DNA from: Streptomyces collinus Tu 365
GTDB taxonomy: Bacteria > Actinomycetota > Actinomycetes > Streptomycetales > Streptomycetaceae
Length of the DNA stretch: 64,000 nucleotides
Assembly: GCF_000444875.1 (NCBI RefSeq)
Contig: NC_021985.1
Coordinates: 7,274,170 to 7,338,169, forward strand
Reading direction: 5' to 3'
Shown piece by piece: positions 17,316 to 25,939 of this stretch. The translations under genes and the position numbers were made by a program. The first letter of the stretch is position 1. Every line of letters begins with the position of its first letter. Below the pieces are notes generated by a model. That model saw only the letters and a program-made list of their open reading frames with translations, searched no databases and was not told the DNA's origin.

Positions 17316-18254
17316 GTGACCACCGACGCGCCCTCCCGGCCGGCCGAGGAACAGGTGTCACAAGCGGCAACCATCGTGCGAAAGCACGCGAACCCCGGCC
17401 TCGGCCGGCTCTACCTGCGGCGGTTCCTGCGCAACCGCATCGCCGTCGTCGGAGTGGTGATCTTCGTGCTGCTGGTGCTGTTCGGAGCCTTCGGCGGCCG
17501 GTTCACCTCCTACGCGTACACCGACGCCGACTTCACCGCGCTCACCCAGCCTCCGAGCGGCCGGCACTGGTTCGGCACCAACCAGGGCGGCAACGACATC
17601 TATGCCTGCGCCGTCCACGGGCTCCAGCGCTCCCTGATGATCGCCGTGAGCGTGTCGGTACTGACGATCGTCCTGGCCGCGATCATCGGCTCGGGCGCCG
17701 CGTACTTCGGCGGCCGGGTCGAGCGGGCGACCCTCGCCGTCATCCACTTCCTGCTGATCGTCCCCTCGTTCCTCATCCTCGCCCTGGTCTCCCACCGGCT
17801 GGCCGGCGACTGGCGCGTCCTCATCGCCGTGCTGACCGTGTTCGGCTGGATGTCCACCGCGCGGGTGATCTGGTCCGTCTCGACCTCACTGCGCGAACGG
17901 GACTACGTGAAGGCGGCCGAGTTCATGGGAGTCGGTCCGCTGCGAATCGTCCTGCGCCACATCATCCCCAACCTCGGGTCCCTGCTGATCGTCAACCTGA
18001 CGCTCGGAGTCGTGGCGACCGTGCTCAGCGAAACCGCCCTTTCGTTCCTCGGGTTCGGTGTCCAGACCCCGGACGTCTCCCTCGGCACGATGCTCGCGGA
18101 CGGCGCGAACACCGTCACGAGCGCCCCCTGGCTCTTCGCCTTCCCCGCCGGACTGGTCGTCCTGCTCACCGTGTCGATGACCTTCATCGGCGACGGCCTG
18201 CGCGACGCCCTCGACCCCACGTCGGTGACCGGCTCGGCGGGAGGCCGGCGATGA
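17316..18254 (+). CDS. ABC transporter permease, DppC/OppC type
   Basis: This 312-residue second permease has a cytoplasmic N-terminal tail, a membrane helix (FLRNRIAVVGVVIFVLLVLF), the family's GTNQGGNDIYACAVHG segment after the first helix, and the coupling motif RDYVKAAEFMGVGPLRIVLR. The GTG start at 17316 lies one base after the previous stop. The 3' end overlaps the ATPase gene by ATGA. It would form the membrane channel together with the preceding protein. Confidence 0.88.
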   Translation: MTTDAPSRPAEEQVSQAATIVRKHANPGLGRLYLRRFLRNRIAVVGVVIFVLLVLFGAFGGRFTSYAYTDADFTALTQPPSGRHWFGTNQGGNDIYACAVHGLQRSLMIAVSVSVLTIVLAAIIGSGAAYFGGRVERATLAVIHFLLIVPSFLILALVSHRLAGDWRVLIAVLTVFGWMSTARVIWSVSTSLRERDYVKAAEFMGVGPLRIVLRHIIPNLGSLLIVNLTLGVVATVLSETALSFLGFGVQTPDVSLGTMLADGANTVTSAPWLFAFPAGLVVLLTVSMTFIGDGLRDALDPTSVTGSAGGRR

Positions 18255-20335
18255 CCCTCGCGACCCCGCTGCCCGCCCCGGCACCCTCCACCGACACCGA
18301 TCCCGTCCTCTCCGTGCGTGACCTGCGGATCTCGTTCCCCTCCGAGGCGGGCACCGTCGAGGCGGTACGCGGCGTGAGCTTCGACCTGCTGCCCGGCCGG
18401 ACCCTCTGCGTCGTCGGCGAGTCGGGCTCGGGCAAGTCGGCCACCGCGATGGGCATCATGGGCCTGCTGCCGCCCACCGCCGACCTGCGCGGCCAGGTGC
18501 TGCTCGGCGGACAGGACCTCATCGGCCTCGACGACCGGGCACTGTCGAAGATCCGCGGCAACTCCATCGGCATGGTCTTCCAGGACCCCTTGTCCGCCCT
18601 CACACCGATCTTCTCGGTGGGCAGGCTGCTCTCCGACGCCCTGCGGGTCCACCAGGACCTGACGAAGCGGGCAGCCTGGGAACAGGCCGTGGAACTGCTC
18701 GACCTCGTCGGCATTCCCGACCCGCGCAACCGGGCCGCCGCCTTCCCGCACGAGTTCTCCGGCGGCATGCGCCAGCGCGTGGTCATCGCCATGGCCATCG
18801 CCAACAGACCGTCCGTGCTGGTGGCCGACGAACCCACCACCGCACTCGACGTCACCGTGCAGGCCCAGATCCTCGACGTGCTGCGGCTGGCACAGCAGGA
18901 GACCGGCGCCGGTCTCGTCCTGATCACGCACGACCTCGGGGTCGTGGCGGGCCACGCGGACGACGTCGCCGTCATGTACGCGGGCCGGATCGTGGAACAC
19001 GCGGGCGCCGGGGAACTCTTCCGCCGGCCGACGATGCCGTACACCGCGCGGCTGCTCGCCGCCGTGCCCACCGTGGACGGCGGGACCCACCGGCCCCTGG
19101 TCCCGATCGGTGGGGAGCCACCCGCCCCGGTGGGCCTCCCGGACGGCTGCCCCTTCGCACCCCGCTGTGCCGTCGCCCTCGACGTGTGCCGCTCCGGCGA
19201 GCCGCAGCTGCGCCACGTCACCGGGCACGGACACGTGGCCTGCCTTCGCGCCACCGAGATCGCCGACGGATCCCTGGACCCGACGGGCGATGCCGCGCCC
19301 GTCGACCCACCGGCGCCCTCGAGTCGTGCCGCGGCCGGCGAGGTGGTGCTCCGTGTCGAGGACCTCGTCAAGACCTACCCGGTCACCAAGGGCGTCCTCC
19401 TCAAGCGCCGAGTCGGTACCCTGCGCGCCGTCAACCGGGTCAGCTTCGAGCTGCGTGCCGGCGAGACGCTCGGCCTGGTCGGTGAGTCCGGCAGCGGCAA
19501 GACCACGACCCTGATGGAGATCCTTCGGCTCGGACGGCCCGAAGGCGGCCGGATCGAGGTCTCCGGCGTCGACGTCGGCACGGTCCTGTCCGGCGCGCGC
19601 CCACGGCAGCTGCGGCAGGACGTACAGATCGTCATGCAGGACCCCCTGGGGGCTCTGGACCCCCGGATGCCCGTATTCCACTCGCTGGCCGAACCCCTGC
19701 GGGCGATCGGGCGTGATCGCGAGTCGATCCGCGCACGGGTCCGCGAACTGCTGACCCTGGTGGGTCTGGACGACTCGGTGAGCGACCGCTTCCCGGCCGC
19801 ACTCTCCGGAGGCCAGCGCCAACGGGTCGCCATCGCCCGTGCCCTGGCGACGGAGCCGAAGCTGCTCGCGCTCGACGAGCCGCTCTCCGCGCTCGACGTC
19901 TCGGTACAGGCCGGGGTGATCAACCTGCTGGCGCGGCTCAAGCGGGAACTCGGCCTCGCCTACCTCGTGGTCGCCCACGACCTGGCCGTGGTCCGGTACA
20001 TCTCCGATCGCATCGCGGTGATGTACCTGGGACACATCGTCGAGACCGGGGACACCGAGGCGATCTTCTCCGATCCGAGGCACCCCTACACGCGGGCGCT
20101 GCTGTCGGCGATCCCGATACCCGACCCCGAGCGGGAACGCACCCGCGAACGCGTCGTGCTGGAGGGCGAGCAGCCGACCGCCGCCCGGGTGCCCGCGGGA
20201 TGTGTCTTCGTCGACCGCTGCCCGCTGTACCACCTTGCCGACGAGGAACTGCGGCACCGCTGTCGCACCCAGCCCCCCGCGCCGGCCTCGGCAGCCGGAC
20301 TCCCCGGCCATCGGTACGCCTGCCACGGAGTCTGA
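18251..20335 (+). CDS. fused dual ABC ATPase (OppD-OppF type)
   Basis: This 694-residue protein contains both nucleotide-binding subunits of an oligopeptide-type importer in one chain. Module 1 (about residues 20-340) has Walker A GESGSGKSATA, signature FSGGMRQRVVIAMA and the family C-terminal cysteine motif GCPFAPRCA. Module 2 (about 360-694) has GESGSGKTTTL, LSGGQRQRVAIARA and GCVFVDRCPLY. The cysteine-containing tails may bind an iron-sulfur cluster, as reported for some relatives. ATP hydrolysis here would power the two permeases upstream. The start overlaps the permease stop by ATGA. Confidence 0.9.
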   Translation: MTLATPLPAPAPSTDTDPVLSVRDLRISFPSEAGTVEAVRGVSFDLLPGRTLCVVGESGSGKSATAMGIMGLLPPTADLRGQVLLGGQDLIGLDDRALSKIRGNSIGMVFQDPLSALTPIFSVGRLLSDALRVHQDLTKRAAWEQAVELLDLVGIPDPRNRAAAFPHEFSGGMRQRVVIAMAIANRPSVLVADEPTTALDVTVQAQILDVLRLAQQETGAGLVLITHDLGVVAGHADDVAVMYAGRIVEHAGAGELFRRPTMPYTARLLAAVPTVDGGTHRPLVPIGGEPPAPVGLPDGCPFAPRCAVALDVCRSGEPQLRHVTGHGHVACLRATEIADGSLDPTGDAAPVDPPAPSSRAAAGEVVLRVEDLVKTYPVTKGVLLKRRVGTLRAVNRVSFELRAGETLGLVGESGSGKTTTLMEILRLGRPEGGRIEVSGVDVGTVLSGARPRQLRQDVQIVMQDPLGALDPRMPVFHSLAEPLRAIGRDRESIRARVRELLTLVGLDDSVSDRFPAALSGGQRQRVAIARALATEPKLLALDEPLSALDVSVQAGVINLLARLKRELGLAYLVVAHDLAVVRYISDRIAVMYLGHIVETGDTEAIFSDPRHPYTRALLSAIPIPDPERERTRERVVLEGEQPTAARVPAGCVFVDRCPLYHLADEELRHRCRTQPPAPASAAGLPGHRYACHGV

Positions 20336-20386
20336 ACACGGTCCGTCGATGCTGTCCCCTCACCGACCCCTAAGGAACCCTCCACC

Positions 20387-22069
20387 ATGCGCACGAGACT
20401 GGCCCTGCCCGTCGCTCTGATCGCTGCCGTCTCCGTCACCGCCACCGCGTGCCAGTCCTCGCCGGGGAAGGACTCCGCGCGGCCGGACGCGAAGAACGCT
20501 CCGTCGGCCGCGTCGTCCGCCGCCGACTACAACCCCACGCCGTACGACCGGATCAAGGAGGGGGGCACGTACACCACGGTCGGGACCTTCGACGACCAGG
20601 GCAATCCGTTCAACGTCAATGCCACGCTGACCGCCTCCCGTATCTGGGCCTGGTACAACGCCGACGCGATCACCTACGCGCCGACCGGCGAGGTGCAGTA
20701 CAACCCGGACTACTTCAGCGACGTGAAGGTCTCCGTGGAAGGCGGCAACCAGAAAGTCACGTTGACCATCAACCCCAAGGCCGTCTTCAACGACGGCACA
20801 CCGGTCGACTGGACCGCGATCAGGGCCACGTGGAAGGCCAACAACGGCTCCGACAAGGCCTACGCCGCCTCCTCCACGGACGGTTACGACCAGATCACCT
20901 CGGTCGAGCAGGGCGGCAACGCCAAGCAGGCCGTGATCACCTTCAGGGGAGTGAACGCTTCCTGGTCCGGCCTGTTCACCACCTTCCTGCACCCCAAGGC
21001 CGCGACGGTCCGGAATTTCAACGACGCCTACGTCAAGAAGGCCCACCCGGAGTGGGGCGTGGGGCCGTACACCGTGGGCAAGTGGGACGCCCACTCGGGC
21101 GACATCACCTTCGTCCGCAATCCGAAGTGGTGGGGCAGGAAGGGCAAGCTCGACAAGCGCGTCTACGTCAACCTTGAATCGACCGCGGCGATCAACGCCT
21201 TCAAGAACGGGCAGCTCGACTACGCCTCCGCGGCCGACGCGGAGAGCCTCAAGCAGGTCAAGGGGATCCGAGGCACGGAGATCCGCAGTGGCGGAAGCCC
21301 CTTCGAGTACTCGCTGTACTTCAACACGAAGTCCTCCGTCCTCGCCGACAGGACGGTGCGCAAGGCCATCGAGGAGAGCATCGATCGCACCCAGATCGCG
21401 AAGATCCGGTTCCAGGGCCTCGACTACCGGGAGCCCCTCCCGGGTTCCGCCATCCTGTACAGCTTCCAGAAGGGCTACGAGGACAATGTCTCGGCCGTGT
21501 TGAAGTACGCGCCGGACGAGGCGCGGAAGGCACTCGACGCGGCGGGCTGGAAGCCCGGGGGCGACGGTGTCCGGGCCAAGAACGGCAAGAAGCTCGAAGT
21601 CGGCTACACGCTCCTGGGCGACGACCCGCTGGACAAGGCGACCGCCGGCGCCTTCGCGGCGATGCTGAAATCGGTGGGCGTCCGCCTCGACATCGGAAAG
21701 GCCGACGAGGCGGACTTTTCCAAGATCCTCAGCGACCGCAAGTTCGATCTGTTCCTCTCCGGAAACCGCTCGATGGACCCGTTCGGCGCCCGCTACCTGT
21801 GCGACTTCTACTGCTCCGACCGCGACTCCAACATCACCGGTGCCGGCTCGCCCGCGCTGGACACGGACATCCGTGCCACCGGCAGGATCGCCGACCTCGG
21901 CAAGCAGGCCGCGGCGGCCAACGAGGTCGAGCGGAAGGCGCTCCAGGAGTACGCCTTCCTCCCGCTGTTCAGCGGACCCTCGACCTACGGCGTGAAAAAG
22001 GGCCTCGCCAACGTCGGCGCGACCATCTTCTACAACCCGCTCCCGGAGACGGTCGGCTGGGAGAAGTGA
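20387..22069 (+). CDS. solute-binding lipoprotein of the peptide/nickel type (SBP_bac_5)
   Basis: This 560-residue extracellular protein is the substrate-binding partner of the ABC transporter. It begins with a lipoprotein signal (positively charged start, hydrophobic core, lipobox ending TATAC near residue 22) followed by a Ser/Ala-rich linker. The mature protein has the family's early sequence EGGTYTTVGTFDDQ and later VSVEGGNQKVTLTINPKAVF. AAGGAACCC precedes the ATG. It sits last in the operon, after the ATPase, rather than first as in classical opp operons. The ligand could be a peptide, sugar, metal chelate or the neighbouring pathway's product. Confidence 0.88.
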   Translation: MRTRLALPVALIAAVSVTATACQSSPGKDSARPDAKNAPSAASSAADYNPTPYDRIKEGGTYTTVGTFDDQGNPFNVNATLTASRIWAWYNADAITYAPTGEVQYNPDYFSDVKVSVEGGNQKVTLTINPKAVFNDGTPVDWTAIRATWKANNGSDKAYAASSTDGYDQITSVEQGGNAKQAVITFRGVNASWSGLFTTFLHPKAATVRNFNDAYVKKAHPEWGVGPYTVGKWDAHSGDITFVRNPKWWGRKGKLDKRVYVNLESTAAINAFKNGQLDYASAADAESLKQVKGIRGTEIRSGGSPFEYSLYFNTKSSVLADRTVRKAIEESIDRTQIAKIRFQGLDYREPLPGSAILYSFQKGYEDNVSAVLKYAPDEARKALDAAGWKPGGDGVRAKNGKKLEVGYTLLGDDPLDKATAGAFAAMLKSVGVRLDIGKADEADFSKILSDRKFDLFLSGNRSMDPFGARYLCDFYCSDRDSNITGAGSPALDTDIRATGRIADLGKQAAAANEVERKALQEYAFLPLFSGPSTYGVKKGLANVGATIFYNPLPETVGWEK

Positions 22070-22073
22070 CCAC

Positions 22074-22129
22074 CCCGCAGGACCGTGCCGGAGGGCAGGC
22101 GCCCGCGGTCCGCTGAACCGTCCTGCGGG
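22074..22129. terminator. long-stem hairpin between convergent genes
   Basis: CCCGCAGGAC at 22074-22083 pairs exactly with GTCCTGCGGG at 22120-22129. The 36-base interior can fold further. It lies 5 bases after the binding-protein stop and just before the end of the convergent FUSC gene, so it may serve both. Confidence 0.6.
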
Positions 22130-22135
22130 CGCGCG

Positions 22136-24313
22136 TCACCCATCCCGGTGCGCGGGCCCTGATCCGTCACCTTCCGCGGCCAGGGTCGCCCGCACCCGCT
22201 GTTCTTCGCGAGCGGAGTCGACGTCCCGTTCCAGGGGTGTGCGGCTCACGGCTGTCGCGAGGTCTTCCAAGGCCCGTCTTTGCAGTTGCGCTTCGCGCCG
22301 CACGGCCGGGCTCCCGTTGCCGGCGGCGGTGTCCTCCCACGCGTGAAGGGCCTCCTCCACGCGCCCCCAGTCCGGATTCCTGTGCTCGCGCACGGCGGCC
22401 GCCGCCTTCGCGGTGTCCGTCTCCAGGGCCTCGGCGAACCGCTCCGCCTCGGGGACGAACCGGCTGTCGGCCCGTGGGACGTGGCTCTCCATGAGCATCG
22501 CCGCCCGGCCCAGCCCCTTGATCGCCTCCTGCGCCTCCCGCGCCTCCCGCGACGTCAGACCCCTGGGGCGGACCGGTTCCCGCCGTGCCCGGTCGTACGC
22601 CTCCTGCCAGGCGGCACGTGCCTGCCTGCTCTCCAGCAGGGCCCGGCGCATGTCGGCGTGATGCTCCGGGGTCGGTTCGGCGTAGTCGCGGAGCACCGCG
22701 GCCGCGTAGCGGCCGTTGGCGGCGAGCCAGTCCGCGAGCCGGCCCGGCAGCCGGGGTGTCTCCCATGCGGGGAACACCACGTACGCCAGCATCGCCAGGG
22801 CTCCGCCGAGCAGGGTGAGCACCACCCGTTCCGGGACCGTCTGCTCCCATGCCTGGCCTCCCATGCCGAGCAGGAAGACGACGTACGCGACGGTGAAGCA
22901 CTGTGAGTAGGCGTAGCCGGTACGGTTCAGCGTGTACGACAGGCCCGCCGAGACCACCGCCAGCGCGCCGGAGACATGGGCGTCCGGGCCCAGGGCCCGC
23001 ACCACGCCGGTGGCGAGCGCGACCCCCGCCAGGGTCCCGGCGAGACGGGCCACCGCACGCGCGTACGTCCGGTGGAAGTCCGGCCGCATCACCATCACCG
23101 AGGCGAGGGGCGCCCAGTAGCCGTGGCCGAGGGGCAGCCGGGCGGCGATCAGATAGCCGAGCGTGGCCACCGCCGCCAGGCGGACGGCGTGCCGGAAGAC
23201 GGGTGAGTCCCGGCGGGTCTCACGACGGACCGCCCGGACGACGACCGGGACCAGCCGGAGCATCGTCGGGCGCACCAGGAACGGGGCGCCCGCGGGGCCG
23301 GGCGGCGCGGGCGTCGTCTCGCGCGCGCAGCCGCTCCGGGCGATCTCCAGCACCTCCCCGAGCAGTTCCACGAGCCGCTCGGCGGCTTGCCGCGCGGGGC
23401 CCTCCAGCACCTCGTGCTCCTCGTCGACGCGCAGGACGTCCATGCTCTCGGGCCGCACCTGGGCGGGAGTGCCGCGGCGGATCGAACGGGCGGCCGCGTC
23501 CAGGACGTCGGCGGCCGCGTCGAGCAACTCCCGTGCGCGGTCCCGCCCCGGCCCCTCCGCCGGGGCGCCGACGTCCGGGTCGGCGAGCGCGGCCACGACC
23601 GGCCGGATGCGCTCGGCGAGTCCCCGGGGGCCGTGCAGGACGGGGGGACGGGTGCGGGCCTGTGACGGCGTCACGGCAGCCGCGTCCCGGGCCGTCATCA
23701 ACGGCTCCGGGTCGAACGGGGCGGTCGGGTCGTGCCGCAACCGGCGGGCGTAGTCCGCCACGGCGGCCAGCGCGTCGGCGAGCGCGTCACGATGCGCTCC
23801 CCAACGCCGGATCGGGAACAGCAGGATCAGCACGGCCTGGGTCACGCCTCCGAGTGCGATGACTCCGGCGTGCTCCAGGGCTCGCCCGGTGCTCGTGGGC
23901 AAGGTGATGGTCACGAGCATGCTGCCCACGGTCGTCGCCGCGACGATCCCGGCGGTCGAACCGACGGCCCACGCCATTCCCGCGGCGAACGCCCATACGG
24001 CCAGCAGCGGCAGGAACGTCACGAGTCGCCCCGCCGCCAGGTAGCCCACGAAGGTGCTGAGCGCCAGACCCGCGCCCGTGCCGAGCGCGACCACCTTGCG
24101 TGGACGCCAGCTGCGCTGGAAGGTCGCCCCACCCGCGGAGTAGGCGCCGAGGGCGGCGGACGCCGCGTACGCGGGGGAGACCAGCCACAGCGCCGGCCCG
24201 ACGACGATCGCCACCCCGGCGGCCGCGCGCAGCGCGAGCAGGGGCTCCAGCCGCGTCTCCTCGATCGTGAGCCCGGATCGCACGACCTCCCCGAAGGCCC
24301 GCAGCCACGTCAC
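22136..24313 (-). CDS. FUSC-family membrane protein (aromatic-acid exporter-like)
   Basis: This 725-residue protein has two blocks of about six membrane helices, one near residues 25-165 and one near 365-500. Cytoplasmic regions rich in charged residues separate and follow them. That arrangement is typical of the FUSC/YccS/AaeB class. The second block carries GHGYWAPLASVMVMRPDFHRTY, which resembles the family core. Relatives export aromatic carboxylic acids or are uncharacterised. The GTG start at 24313 has GGAGG six bases upstream. It appears monocistronic. Confidence 0.85.
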   Translation of the reverse strand: MTWLRAFGEVVRSGLTIEETRLEPLLALRAAAGVAIVVGPALWLVSPAYAASAALGAYSAGGATFQRSWRPRKVVALGTGAGLALSTFVGYLAAGRLVTFLPLLAVWAFAAGMAWAVGSTAGIVAATTVGSMLVTITLPTSTGRALEHAGVIALGGVTQAVLILLFPIRRWGAHRDALADALAAVADYARRLRHDPTAPFDPEPLMTARDAAAVTPSQARTRPPVLHGPRGLAERIRPVVAALADPDVGAPAEGPGRDRARELLDAAADVLDAAARSIRRGTPAQVRPESMDVLRVDEEHEVLEGPARQAAERLVELLGEVLEIARSGCARETTPAPPGPAGAPFLVRPTMLRLVPVVVRAVRRETRRDSPVFRHAVRLAAVATLGYLIAARLPLGHGYWAPLASVMVMRPDFHRTYARAVARLAGTLAGVALATGVVRALGPDAHVSGALAVVSAGLSYTLNRTGYAYSQCFTVAYVVFLLGMGGQAWEQTVPERVVLTLLGGALAMLAYVVFPAWETPRLPGRLADWLAANGRYAAAVLRDYAEPTPEHHADMRRALLESRQARAAWQEAYDRARREPVRPRGLTSREAREAQEAIKGLGRAAMLMESHVPRADSRFVPEAERFAEALETDTAKAAAAVREHRNPDWGRVEEALHAWEDTAAGNGSPAVRREAQLQRRALEDLATAVSRTPLERDVDSAREEQRVRATLAAEGDGSGPAHRDG

Positions 24314-24391
24314 GGGTGTCCTCCAGGCCGGAGCGCGGGCAGTCGTCGCTGGGTCGGGTCCGGCCGGAGCACGGCGATTGCCCCCAGCCCC

Positions 24392-24429
24392 GTCCGGGGG
24401 ACGGGCGGATCGCCACCCGTCCCCCGGAC
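24392..24429 (-). terminator. strong hairpin terminator after the alcohol dehydrogenase gene
   Basis: A perfect 14-bp stem (24392-24405 with 24416-24429; arms GTCCGGGGGACGGG and its complement) closes a 10-base loop. It is 40 bases downstream of the dehydrogenase stop on the minus strand and separates it from the FUSC gene. This is one of the best hairpins in the window. Confidence 0.65.
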
Positions 24430-24469
24430 CGGGCCAGGGGAGACAGGGGGCACGGCGGCCCCGGGTCTC

Positions 24470-25645
24470 CTACCGCTTGTGGCCGTTGCCGTGTCCGTCG
24501 GGGTGCAGGACCACCTTGGTCCAGCCGTCGTCACGGGCGTCGAAGTGCTCGTAGGCGGTGGGGGCCTCGTCCAGGCCGAGTTCGTGGGAGACGACGAAGC
24601 TCGGCTTCGCCTTCCCGCCGGCGATCAGGTCCCGCAGGGCCCGGTTGTACCTCTTCACCGGCGCCTGCCCGGTCCCCATGTGCTGGCCCTTGAACCACAT
24701 CATGCCGAAGTCGATGGGGACCTTGCCCTGCGCCTCCAGCTCGCCCTGGGCCTCCGCGCCGCCGGGGTCCTGGGGCAGGAACACGCCCACCACGCCGATG
24801 TGGCCGGTGAACCTGACCGAGTCGATCAGGCCGTTGAGCGTGAGACTGGCGTCCTCGTGGCCCTGGGGGTCGTGGGCCTGGTAGCCGACGCACTCGCAGC
24901 CGTTGTCGGCGCCCAGACCGAGGGTGGCCTCCTTGACGACCTGCGCCGGGTCCTGCTCGGCGGTGTTGATGGGGATGGCCCCGATCTCCTCCGCCTTGCG
25001 CAGCCGGTCGGGCTGGTGATCGGCCGTCCAGACGCGGCCGGCGCCCCGCAGGAGGGCGGAGTACGTCGCCATCAGCCCGACCGGACCGGCCCCGAAGACG
25101 ATGGTCTGGTCACCCGGCTTGACGTGGGCCATCTCGGTGGCGTGATAGCCGGTGGGGAAGATGTCGGCGAGCATCACGTAGTCGGTCTGCCGCTCGGCGG
25201 CGTCCTCACCCAGACGCAGCGCGTTGAAGTCGCCGTAAGGCACGCGCAGCAGCTCCGCCTGGCCACCCTGGTAGGGGCCCATGTCGGCGAAACCGTAGGC
25301 CGCTCCGGCGAGGGCGGGTTCCGGCTGCATGGTCAGGCAGTAGTTGGTCAGGCCCTGCTCGCACTGCTTGCAGAAGCCGCAGGCGATGTTGAAGGGCAGG
25401 ACCACGTACTCGCCGACCTGCACCTTGCGCACCGCCGAGCCGACCTCCACCACCTGGCCCAGGTTCTCGTGCCCCAGGGTGCGGCCGGACTCGAACGAGG
25501 TGCGGCCCTCGTACATGTGCAGGTCCGAACCGCAGATGTTGGTCGTGGTGATCTTGACGATGATGTCGCAGGGATGCTCGATCTTCGCGTCCGGTACGTC
25601 CTTCACAGCGACCGTCCGCGGTCCTTCGTATACCGCAGCCTTCAT
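24470..25645 (-). CDS. zinc-dependent alcohol dehydrogenase, glutathione-independent formaldehyde dehydrogenase-like
   Basis: This 391-residue medium-chain dehydrogenase has the catalytic zinc motif CGSDLHMYEGR, the GHENLG glutamate region, a structural zinc cluster (CGFCKQCEQGLTNYC) and an NAD-binding TIVFGAGPVGLMA. The insertion around DPQGHEDASLTLNGLIDSV and the overall length match the formaldehyde dehydrogenase (dismutating, NAD-bound) subgroup. The ATG at 25645 with GAGGGA upstream is chosen because the family N-terminus MKAAVYEG starts there. It likely detoxifies formaldehyde or another aldehyde. Confidence 0.88.
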   Translation of the reverse strand: MKAAVYEGPRTVAVKDVPDAKIEHPCDIIVKITTTNICGSDLHMYEGRTSFESGRTLGHENLGQVVEVGSAVRKVQVGEYVVLPFNIACGFCKQCEQGLTNYCLTMQPEPALAGAAYGFADMGPYQGGQAELLRVPYGDFNALRLGEDAAERQTDYVMLADIFPTGYHATEMAHVKPGDQTIVFGAGPVGLMATYSALLRGAGRVWTADHQPDRLRKAEEIGAIPINTAEQDPAQVVKEATLGLGADNGCECVGYQAHDPQGHEDASLTLNGLIDSVRFTGHIGVVGVFLPQDPGGAEAQGELEAQGKVPIDFGMMWFKGQHMGTGQAPVKRYNRALRDLIAGGKAKPSFVVSHELGLDEAPTAYEHFDARDDGWTKVVLHPDGHGNGHKR

Positions 25646-25939
25646 GATGACTTCCCTCGATGTCGCGGCATGGCGGGATGGGGAAGGCGTGAGGAGCACG
25701 CCTCTCCTGGCGTTCACCTCGGTCAGGGGGGAACGACGATCCGCCGCCGGCCCGCTCGCCGGAGCGGAGCTTCAGCACTCGACGGCGTGCCGTGCGGGTC
25801 CCCGCCCCCCACGACGCGAAACAGCCCCCACCGATCGATCGGCGGATTCCCCGGACCCAGGGCCCCGCACGACCGGCGGGAGCGGGGCGGTGACGGCGTC
25901 TGTCGCGCGGTTCGCGGCGGGATCGGGTAATCAGGAACG

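Noticed and set aside
25831-25842. Palindrome CCGATCGATCGG in the gap before the UvrA2-like gene
   Set aside because: Short GC/AT-alternating palindromes arise often by chance; no second copy or matching regulator was seen.
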